NCBI GenBank assembly: GCA_001917135.1
Contig: MNTT01000016.1
Location: 135,501-199,500 of the forward strand
Length of the DNA: 64,000 nucleotides
Direction: 5' to 3'
DNA from: Acetobacter sp. 46_36
GTDB taxonomy: Bacteria > Pseudomonadota > Alphaproteobacteria > RF32 > CAG-239
Below the pieces are notes generated by a model. The model saw only the letters and a program-made list of their open reading frames with translations. It was not told the origin of the DNA and did no database searches. The position numbers were made by a program, and so were the translations under genes. Positions 26,491 through 33,436 of the stretch are shown piece after piece (positions within the stretch are counted from its first letter, which is position 1; each line of letters begins with the position of its first letter).

Positions 26491-27330
26491 TTATTGCAGT
26501 ATCAGCGCCAGAACGGTTATGGTTTCGGCAGAGGGAATTTCTTTCATAAAAATACTGACGGCGCCCTCTTTGGCCTCTGCCAGCGGGGCGAAATTACCGC
26601 TGACGGCATCTTCAAGCCCGAATACGACCAGCGGCAGATGTTTCGGTTTGGCGCCGGGAACGGCGATATCGGCCCGATACGGGTATGTGCCGTATGTACT
26701 GTCCGAAACGATGCTGCCGCAGGATACGGACAGATTGCTGAACTTATGGCTGCCGTTTTCGTCAATGTACCGCCAGACGCCGTCGGAAGTTACGAGGCGG
26801 TCGTCGTTTTCGGTTACGCTGCCGGTTACGGAATCCAGCATTTTTTCATAAATTTCCCGGACTTTTTCCGCCAGTTGCGGTACTTCCTTTATAAGTTCAA
26901 AGTTCTTGCCGATGCTGACCAGCAGTTCGTAGGCCTCTTCCACGGTCATTCCCGTTCCCGGTGCCACGACCAGAGCGCGGTTCAGATATTCTTTCATCTG
27001 CTGGAGCGCCATAATCATCTTGTCGAGCGAATATTCGTAATCGGCGGCGGGAAAGTCTTCGCCCTCAATAAACTTGACCAGCTGGGTCAGTTCGACGTTG
27101 CGCAAGATGGTGATTTTGGTTCCGGCAGCCGGCGCGGAAGAAAAAACAATTTCGCCGCCGGACGCCGTTTCCGACGCAGACGCGGCATAGTCATCGGCGG
27201 CCAAAGGTTCGGCGTTGTCGTCAAAATACACGTTCAGCTGACGCTCAAAAAAGCGGAACGGAACTACGAAAGACGACGTTTTGCCGTCTGCAATGTAAAC
27301 CGCCCTGCTGGTATCGTTTTGTATAGTCAT
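26491..27330 (-). CDS. Phage tail-fibre N-domain-like protein
   Basis: A 279-residue protein whose first 130 residues resemble the T7 gp17-type fibre attachment domain: SSFVVPFRFFERQLNVYF, a D-Y beta hairpin, GTKITILRNVE, then EYSLDKMIMALQQMKEYLNRAL. A helical stalk-like part follows (about 135-175) and the last 80 residues form a small beta domain. GAGGAG precedes the ATG. It starts the minus-strand pair with the holin-like gene. No capsid, portal or integrase gene is visible, so the unit is a phage remnant or a domesticated device. Confidence 0.7.
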   Translation of the reverse strand: MTIQNDTSRAVYIADGKTSSFVVPFRFFERQLNVYFDDNAEPLAADDYAASASETASGGEIVFSSAPAAGTKITILRNVELTQLVKFIEGEDFPAADYEYSLDKMIMALQQMKEYLNRALVVAPGTGMTVEEAYELLVSIGKNFELIKEVPQLAEKVREIYEKMLDSVTGSVTENDDRLVTSDGVWRYIDENGSHKFSNLSVSCGSIVSDSTYGTYPYRADIAVPGAKPKHLPLVVFGLEDAVSGNFAPLAEAKEGAVSIFMKEIPSAETITVLALILQ

Positions 27331-27814
27331 GTGTTTTACTCCTCAATAAATAACCTAAAAAAATGCATACGAAAAGGGAACCGGATTTGTATCCGGCTCC
27401 CGGTATCCTGCCCGCTGCAGGGAAGAGTGTTCTGCCTTTGCGGCATTGTTTCAGCCTTTAAGGCATTATTCCGCCTTTGCGGCATCTTCTGAGCCGCGGA
27501 CATAAAAAAACGCCCCGAAAAGGGCGGCTGGGGAACGGCAAATTACACGACTGCCGGAAAAAGAGCGTTCCGGCGGGCATTTTCTGCCATTCTTGCGTTT
27601 TTTGTAGCAGATACTGACACAGATGTCAATAGTTTCAGCACCGGTTTTGAAAATTTATTTTGGTTGAAGTTTGGCGGCAGAAGATACAAAAACAGAAAAC
27701 AGAAAACAGGAAACCGGATACGGAGGATATCCGGCAGCGGTTTGATACGGATGCCCTCTGGGAAGGCAGAATATAGAAAATATGGGGGATATGGAGGATA
27801 TGGAGGATATCCGG
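27331..27814. other. Intergenic region with short repeats
   Basis: No gene is supported. It contains three copies of a roughly 20-base unit GCCTTTGCGGCATT(N) at 27432-27492, a minus-strand terminator at 27504-27527, and a 9-base tandem repeat of GGATATGGA at about 27787-27811, with a related GGAGGATATCCGG at about 27722. Confidence 0.45.
27504..27527 (-). terminator. Rho-independent terminator (minus)
   Basis: CGCCC (27511-27515) and GGGCG (27522-27526) form the stem, with a T7 run on the minus strand. It could end transcripts from the double-HEPN gene. Confidence 0.65.
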
Positions 27815-30142
27815 TTACCGCCCGTCGCTGCCTTTTTTCCGGTTCAGGGCGGGAGGCAGACCGCCATAGCTTTCGGCAAAGGCCTTGCGCGTGCTGTAGG
27901 TTAACTCCCGTCCGGCATGAAAAACCCTGATGCCGCCGGAAGAAAGGCTGATGCCGGTTCCGTCGGAAAAGCGCACAGCGGGCTGCCGGGCATCCGTCTT
28001 GTAGAACAGCCTGACGACGGCACCGCCGGTTCCCGAAAATTCTTCGCAATTCAAAAAGCCGCGATTGTCAAGCGAAATGCCGTGTCCGTTCGGAAACTTC
28101 ATCGTTTCATTTTTGGCGATGCTGACCGAGCGGCCGTTGACAATGTAGTTCAAAACCTGAAAACGTCGGTCGGTAATCAATTTGACGCCGCCTTTGAGGG
28201 TCAGGAAACAACGTTCGCTGCCGTTCAGATAAAGCTTTGAACCGTCGGGTGCATCCACCCTCCCCTTTTGCAGATGCAGCAGCACACCATTCGCCAGCCG
28301 ACAGGACACGACATCGGTTCCGGCGACGGCAATGCTGATACCGTTGGGATATTCTTCAATATACGGCCGACGGGATGAGGAAGGAGTTTTGGAAGCAGAC
28401 GGGCGGGAGGACGCAGCAGCAGACGGACGGAGATGAGCGGCGTTATCGGAGGCCGGCGCGGGGGAACGGTTTGCGGCTGAAGTATCCGTTACACGGGAAA
28501 CGCTCAAAATCCGGCGTTCGGCATAGTCTATATCGACAATTCTTCCGTCTTTATGAACTGCACGGTAGACATTGCCCTGCTGTAAGCTGACGACCGGGCT
28601 GGCAGCGTCTATGCGGTCTTCAAGAATTATCGCAGCCTGCATAAAGCCGGCACAGAGCTTTTCCAGACGGGCAGACAGCGCGGCGTCCAGATATTTATGG
28701 CTCAAATCGTTGCGGAGCTGTTTAAATTCCGCCCAGCGTTCCGCTTCCTCGGCGCTCAGCATCTTTTTGCCGCGAAAATAAGCCCAGGCTGCCGACGGCT
28801 GGACGTTTTTGCCGTTGAACAGACAGAACTGGCTCATTTTGTATTCAATCTGCTGAAAAACCTCAAGGTAATTTTTGCGATACAGATAGCCGGCGACGCG
28901 TTCGAGAAAACCGTCAATATCCATGCCGGAGCGGTCAATAACGGCGGCGGCGGGAAACAGCTTGGCAACATTTTTTATCAGCGCTTCCTTTTTGTCCGAC
29001 CCATAAGGATAATTTGTTTCCACAAGCAAGGCGGCTTCCGGGTTGGCACGGGCGTACTCCTTGATGCGGGAGACAAATTTGGAATTGCTTTCATTTTCAC
29101 CGCGAATCAGCAAATCCGGATTCAATGCCGAAACGAGCGGCGCAAAACTTTTTGCCGTGCCGACATACGCGTCGAGGCGTTCAAGCAGCGGCCTGTCGCA
29201 GAGGCGACAGTAAGAATCGAGATAACGGCGGCGGACGGAAACGTTTTTGACCGTTTCGCGCTCGTTGAATTTGCCGATGCCGTCCAGCGTATCCCACTGG
29301 TGATGCATCAGGTGGCGGATGTTCAGGCAATCCTGAAACGCGGCAGCGGAAGGCAGCAGCCCTTCGCTTTCCGCCTGTGCCATGTAGTTTTGCCCGGCGC
29401 GGCGCCCGAACAGTTCGCGCATAATGCCGTTGCTTTCTTCCGACAAGGCGGCAAGCGAACTCAGGAGAACGTTTTCAAACGGCGCAATCAGAGCCGAAGA
29501 AAGCGCCTCGGTTTGTGCCGTTTCCACATCTTTTTCGCTGTAACGGCTCTTTTCCGGCGGCAGCAGCGCCAGTACGTCCAACATACTTTGAAAGCGCTTT
29601 TCTATCCATTCGTCGGCAAAAGCGTCGGCAAGGCTCCTGCCTTTTGCGTCATGGTTATATTTCATCAGCCAGCGGCCGGAAATGACAAATCTGGCGTCTT
29701 CAAGGGTTTCGCCCTTTTCATAAGCGGCGACATAGCGTTCAATACGTGCCGGAAGGGAATTGCCGGCACTGTGTACGGCAAAGTTTTCAGGCGTGGAAAA
29801 AATCCCCGGTTCTTCGCTCCGAAGCTGCGCCGAGGTATAATTGACGCTGACAAAACAGTAATGCGCGCCGTGTTCGGCCGGCTTGTTGGCGATGAAATCC
29901 GTATAGGCACGGCGAGCCTCAGGCGTGATTTCCTCCACTTCCCACGGGTTGTCGACAACTTCCCCTTCATACAGGCGGGTTATCTGATAATTGGCGAGGT
30001 TCAGCGGCTTGTAGCGGCGGACGACCTGTTCCAGATTGCGCACGAGCGATATATAGTCCCGGTACACGGCCAGCAAGTCCTGCTTGCGGCGCGGCGGAAG
30101 CGAAGCGGCATACAGAGCCGACATGTTTAGTTTTTCCGGCAT
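27815..30142 (-). CDS. Double HEPN-motif protein with C-terminal beta-repeat domain
   Basis: A 775-residue protein that I cannot place in a named family. Two segments carry the R-X4-H motif of HEPN ribonucleases: NIRHLMHHQ (R276-H281) and KQLRNDLSHKY (R477-H482). Each lies in a helical context, and the second, with an acidic helix before and a long helix after, is a good HEPN match. Both also fit the tighter R-(N/H)-X3-H form. A Ser/Pro-rich linker (about 535-580) leads to a beta-repeat tail (about 585-750) with recurring NG/DG turns such as PNGISIAV, PDGSKLYL, PNGHGISL and DGTGISL. ATG 30142 is preferred to an upstream TTG; there is no Shine-Dalgarno. It follows a phage-like island. RNase-based defence is a hypothesis only; no CRISPR array is visible. 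Confidence 0.7.
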   Translation of the reverse strand: MPEKLNMSALYAASLPPRRKQDLLAVYRDYISLVRNLEQVVRRYKPLNLANYQITRLYEGEVVDNPWEVEEITPEARRAYTDFIANKPAEHGAHYCFVSVNYTSAQLRSEEPGIFSTPENFAVHSAGNSLPARIERYVAAYEKGETLEDARFVISGRWLMKYNHDAKGRSLADAFADEWIEKRFQSMLDVLALLPPEKSRYSEKDVETAQTEALSSALIAPFENVLLSSLAALSEESNGIMRELFGRRAGQNYMAQAESEGLLPSAAAFQDCLNIRHLMHHQWDTLDGIGKFNERETVKNVSVRRRYLDSYCRLCDRPLLERLDAYVGTAKSFAPLVSALNPDLLIRGENESNSKFVSRIKEYARANPEAALLVETNYPYGSDKKEALIKNVAKLFPAAAVIDRSGMDIDGFLERVAGYLYRKNYLEVFQQIEYKMSQFCLFNGKNVQPSAAWAYFRGKKMLSAEEAERWAEFKQLRNDLSHKYLDAALSARLEKLCAGFMQAAIILEDRIDAASPVVSLQQGNVYRAVHKDGRIVDIDYAERRILSVSRVTDTSAANRSPAPASDNAAHLRPSAAASSRPSASKTPSSSRRPYIEEYPNGISIAVAGTDVVSCRLANGVLLHLQKGRVDAPDGSKLYLNGSERCFLTLKGGVKLITDRRFQVLNYIVNGRSVSIAKNETMKFPNGHGISLDNRGFLNCEEFSGTGGAVVRLFYKTDARQPAVRFSDGTGISLSSGGIRVFHAGRELTYSTRKAFAESYGGLPPALNRKKGSDGR

Positions 30143-30201
30143 TGCGATTTCATTAATTCTTTGTTGTTGCAAAATCTCTTTATTAGCATAAAGCGGAAAA
30201 T

Positions 30202-30230
30202 ATTGTTGCCGAAAATTTTGGTTTTGTCAA
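30202..30230 (-). promoter_or_regulatory. Possible promoter of the double-HEPN gene
   Basis: A perfect TTGACA (30225-30230, minus) with a weak AACAAT at 17 bases. The leader would be about 55 bases, without a Shine-Dalgarno. Confidence 0.35.
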
Positions 30231-30280
30231 TACAAAATCAGGCGGCAAAGCAAAAAATATGCCGGTGTGTGCTGAGGCAG

Positions 30281-30380
30281 CTCCGATAAATCCGAAAGTG
30301 GTTTGATAAATCCGAAAGTGATTTGATAAACCTGAGACAGGTTCGATAAATCCGAGCCTGCTCCGATAAATCCTGCGGAT
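30281..30380. repeat. Five tandem 20-bp repeats
   Basis: Five units of exactly 20 bp, each with GATAAA at the same position and most followed by TCCGA. They are most alike in units 1, 2, 4 and 5. Because 20 is not a multiple of 3, they are unlikely to be coding. They sit between the divergent double-HEPN and ankyrin genes and may be a regulator binding array. Confidence 0.8.
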
Positions 30381-30454
30381 AACCGTTGAATTAAAATCAG
30401 ATTTTGCTTTACGGAACAAAAAAATTTTTATAAATTCTGATGTGTCCGCACATA

Positions 30455-30515
30455 TATTAAAGAAAAAGTAACAGCTGTTAAAGAAAAAATAACGACTATT
30501 GAAAAAAATAACGGC
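30455..30515. repeat. Three A-rich 21-bp repeats
   Basis: Units of 21, 21 and 19 bases of the type TATTAAAGAAAAAGTAACAGC follow one another in the ankyrin gene's upstream region. The cause may be slippage in A-rich DNA. Confidence 0.55.
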
Positions 30516-30560
30516 AAAACGCAATTACAAAATTACAGAGAAAAAAAGAGAGGGAAAGAG

Positions 30561-31223
30561 ATGAAAACCAGATTATCGGCAAAATATTTCCGGACAGCCG
30601 CCGCAATACTGTTTTTGGCGGCGGGTTTCTGCCAGGCGGCGCAAGCGGAAGACACGATTTATGACGTTATCAACCGCGAAGATACAAAGGCCTTTTCCGA
30701 CATGGTTATGCTCGGTTACGATATTGATGAACAGGATATTGACGGATATACGCCGCTGATGATTGCCGCGGCGGCGGGAAAGACCGGCTTTGTCGGATAT
30801 CTGATTGACAACGGCGCGAAAGTCGACAAACGCTATTATCAGGGCGGAACGGCCATGCACCGTGCCGCGCTGGGCGGCTATACCGACGTTATCAGTTCCC
30901 TGATTGACGCGGGCGCCAACGTCAATATGCCGGATTTGGACGGCATGACGCCGCTGATGATTGCCGCCAAGAACGGACATCGCTTTACGGTCGAGCTGCT
31001 GGTGCGGCGCGGTGCCGATGTCAATTTCCGCAACGTCAAAGGGGAAACAGCCTTGGACATTGCCAACAAATACCGCTATAAAGAAATTGCCAGATTTCTC
31101 CAGAACGAAGGCGGGCGCTCCAAATCCCCTGACAGCGGCAAAGAGGCTTCCGACGGTGGAAACCAGGGGCTCGGGCTGGATATTGACGACTGGAACGATA
31201 CCGAATTCGACTGGGGGCTGTAA
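30561..31223 (+). CDS. Secreted ankyrin-repeat protein
   Basis: A 220-residue protein with a Sec signal peptide (about 1-29, cleavage near AQA-E) and four ankyrin repeats (about 33-180), for example DGYTPLMIAAAAGKTGFVGYL and DGMTPLMIAAKNGHRFTVELL. These units bind proteins; here the protein should be periplasmic or exported. The C-terminal 40 residues are acidic and Gly/Ser-rich and probably disordered. GAGGGAAAGAG precedes the ATG. A terminator follows at 31263. Confidence 0.85.
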   Translation: MKTRLSAKYFRTAAAILFLAAGFCQAAQAEDTIYDVINREDTKAFSDMVMLGYDIDEQDIDGYTPLMIAAAAGKTGFVGYLIDNGAKVDKRYYQGGTAMHRAALGGYTDVISSLIDAGANVNMPDLDGMTPLMIAAKNGHRFTVELLVRRGADVNFRNVKGETALDIANKYRYKEIARFLQNEGGRSKSPDSGKEASDGGNQGLGLDIDDWNDTEFDWGL

Positions 31224-31262
31224 ACTGCGGCACTGTTAACAGCGCACAATATATTTTCCGGG

Positions 31263-31288
31263 GCCGGAGCGTGTTTCTCCGGCTCTTT
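31263..31288 (+). terminator. Terminator of the ankyrin gene
   Basis: GCCGGAG (31263-31269) and CTCCGGC (31277-31283) form a 7-bp stem, followed by T-rich sequence. Confidence 0.75.
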
Positions 31289-31309
31289 TGCGTTTTTTTC
31301 GTTTCGGGG

Positions 31310-31337
31310 TTGCGGGAGGCGGACGGACGCCCTATAT
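31310..31337 (+). promoter_or_regulatory. Possible heat-shock (RpoH) promoter of htpG
   Basis: TTGCGG (31310-31315) and CCCTATAT (31330-31337) are separated by 14 bases, which resembles the RpoH pattern CTTG / CCCCATNT with short spacing. The match is partial. Confidence 0.35.
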
Positions 31338-31390
31338 AAAAGATAAAATGTTAAGACAATGAGCCAATTTTGACAGGGAGTGTTTTGATT

Positions 31391-33229
31391 ATGGCTGAAA
31401 AAATCGAATTTAAAACCGAAGTGAACAAACTTCTGGATATTGTCATCAACTCGCTTTATTCCGAAAAATATATTTTTTTGCGCGAGCTGATTTCCAACGC
31501 GTCCGATGCGCTTGACAAGCTGAAATACTGGACGCTGACCAACCCGGATTTACAAAAGCCCGGCGAAGCGTACAAAATTACGATTATGCCGGACAAAGAC
31601 CACAATACGCTGACGATTTCCGACAACGGCATCGGCATGAACCGTGACGACCTGATTAACCATATCGGCACGATTGCCAAATCCGGTACGGCGGAATTTT
31701 TGCAAAACACCAAAGACAATGCTTCAGCCGTTGACCTTATCGGCAAGTTCGGCGTCGGCTTTTATTCGGCGTTTATGGTGGCGGCAAAGGTGGAAATCAC
31801 GACCAGGCGCGTGGACAGCGACAAAGCCTACAAATGGGTTTCCAACGGTGTGGACGGTTTTGAAATATCCGAAGCGGAAAAAGCCGGAAACGGTACGGAC
31901 ATCAAACTGTTTCTCAAAGACGACGCCAAAGACTACACCGATACGATTTACCTCAGGAACATCATCCATACCTACTCCGAGCATATCGACTACCCGATTG
32001 TGCTGAACCTCGGCGACGCGGGCGAAGAAACGGTCAATACGGCGTCGGCGCTGTGGACGCGCAACAAGGCGGAAATTACCGAGAAACAGTATAAGGACTT
32101 TTATCAGCACGTTACAAAAAATTTTGATGAGCCGTGGATGACACTGCATTTCAAGGCCGAAGGCAGCATTGAGTACACCGGGCTGCTGTTCGTTCCTTCC
32201 AAGGCGCCGTACGATTTGTTCCAGCCCGACCGGCTCGGCGGCATCAAGCTGTATGTCAACAAAGTATTCATTTCCGACAAAGTCGAGGGGCTGATGCCGA
32301 TGTACCTCAGGTTTGTACGCGGAGTTATCGACAGTGCCGACCTGCCGCTCAACATTTCACGCGAAATGCTGCAACAGAGCGCTTTGATTGCAAAAATCCG
32401 CCAGGGAACGGTTTCCCGCCTGTTCAAAGAGCTGAAAAAACGCGCGGAGAACGAGGAGGATTATGCAAAGTTCTGGAACGCATTCGGTATTGCGTTTAAG
32501 GAAGGAATTTATGAGGACTTTACAAACCGCGAAGAAGTGGCCGAACTGTCGCGTTTTTATTCGACCAAGAGCGAAAACAAACTGACATCGCTTGACGCCT
32601 ATATCGAACGTATGGGCAAAGACCAGAAGGCAATTTACTACATCACCGGAGACGATGCGAAGACGCTGGCGTGCAACCCGCTGCTGGAAGCATTCCGCGA
32701 AAAAGATATCGAAGTTTTGCTGCTGACAGACCCGATTGACGAATTTTGGACGCAGACACTGCTTTCTTACAAAGGCAAGGATTTGAAACATATTTCGCAG
32801 GCGGACATGAAACTTGACATCAAACGCGAAAGCGCCAAAGCTGACGAAAAAGGGCTTAAGGAGCTGACCGAAAAGATGGCGGAATGGTTCAAAGGCGAAG
32901 TCGGCAAGGTCGAAACAACCGAAAAACTGACAAAAAGCCCGGCATCATTGACGGTTGAGGACGGCCAGATGAGCATTCATCTGGAACGGCTGATGCGCAA
33001 CCATCAGCAGAAAACAGCCTTTGACAGCACGAGGATTCTGCTTGTCAACCCCTATCATCCGCTGATAATCAAACTGGCGGAACTTGTCGGCGACAAAGAC
33101 AAGGAAGCCGAAGTCCGCGATGCGGCACAGCTGGTATTGGAACAGGCAAAAATCGCCGAAGGGGAAGCTGTTTCCAACCCGAGTTTGTTTAACGAAAAGC
33201 TTAGCGAGTTCATCTTACGGGCGATTTAA
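31391..33229 (+). CDS. htpG: Chaperone HtpG (Hsp90)
   Basis: The 612-residue protein is bacterial Hsp90, a cytosolic dimeric ATP-driven chaperone. The GHKL ATPase site is present: LRELISNASDALDKL, DNGIGMNRDDL and GKFGVGFYSAF. The middle domain (LNISREMLQQS with its catalytic-loop Arg) and C-terminal dimer domain are complete. Length is normal. Start ATG 31391 gives MAEKIEFKTEV, the standard N-terminus, with AGGGAG 11 bases upstream. The last six codons (FILRAI-stop) recur in a nearby 3' segment at about 33300-33317. Confidence 0.97.
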   Translation: MAEKIEFKTEVNKLLDIVINSLYSEKYIFLRELISNASDALDKLKYWTLTNPDLQKPGEAYKITIMPDKDHNTLTISDNGIGMNRDDLINHIGTIAKSGTAEFLQNTKDNASAVDLIGKFGVGFYSAFMVAAKVEITTRRVDSDKAYKWVSNGVDGFEISEAEKAGNGTDIKLFLKDDAKDYTDTIYLRNIIHTYSEHIDYPIVLNLGDAGEETVNTASALWTRNKAEITEKQYKDFYQHVTKNFDEPWMTLHFKAEGSIEYTGLLFVPSKAPYDLFQPDRLGGIKLYVNKVFISDKVEGLMPMYLRFVRGVIDSADLPLNISREMLQQSALIAKIRQGTVSRLFKELKKRAENEEDYAKFWNAFGIAFKEGIYEDFTNREEVAELSRFYSTKSENKLTSLDAYIERMGKDQKAIYYITGDDAKTLACNPLLEAFREKDIEVLLLTDPIDEFWTQTLLSYKGKDLKHISQADMKLDIKRESAKADEKGLKELTEKMAEWFKGEVGKVETTEKLTKSPASLTVEDGQMSIHLERLMRNHQQKTAFDSTRILLVNPYHPLIIKLAELVGDKDKEAEVRDAAQLVLEQAKIAEGEAVSNPSLFNEKLSEFILRAI

Positions 33230-33329
33230 ACGGACAGAATGCCAAACGTTCTTTCTTTGGCGCAATTTAAGCCGCCAGAGCCAGAACGCTGAACATTTTA
33301 TTCTTCGGGCGATTTAAATGAGCAGAAAG

Positions 33330-33371
33330 CGCCGGCACGGACAGAAAAGACATTGACGGCCGGCGTTTTTT
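33330..33371 (+). terminator. Terminator after htpG
   Basis: CGCCGGC (33330-33336) and GCCGGCG (33359-33365) form a perfect 7-bp stem with T6 after it. Confidence 0.75.
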
Positions 33372-33436
33372 ATGTTATTTTATCCATATACAGGTGTCCG
33401 GACAAGGGGTTCCGGACGGTTTGGAGCGTCTGAACG

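Noticed and set aside
27664..27930. Frame with a GGYGGYGGY stretch
   Set aside because: The Gly/Tyr stretch comes from the 9-bp GGATATGGA tandem repeat, and the frame overlaps the C-terminus of the double-HEPN gene without a start site.
28697..30130. 477-codon plus-strand frame opposite the double-HEPN gene
   Set aside because: Codon bias mirrors the minus-strand gene, the protein is rich in Arg/Gln/His without motifs, and no ribosome binding site is present.
30281..30515. Possible CRISPR array or coding repeats next to the double-HEPN gene
   Set aside because: The units are directly contiguous (20 or 21 bp) with no unique spacers, and no cas1/cas2 gene is present.
30183..30524. 113-codon minus frame across the 20-bp repeats
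   Set aside because: It is Phe-rich A/T-DNA without ribosome binding site; the 20-bp unit shifts frame each time.
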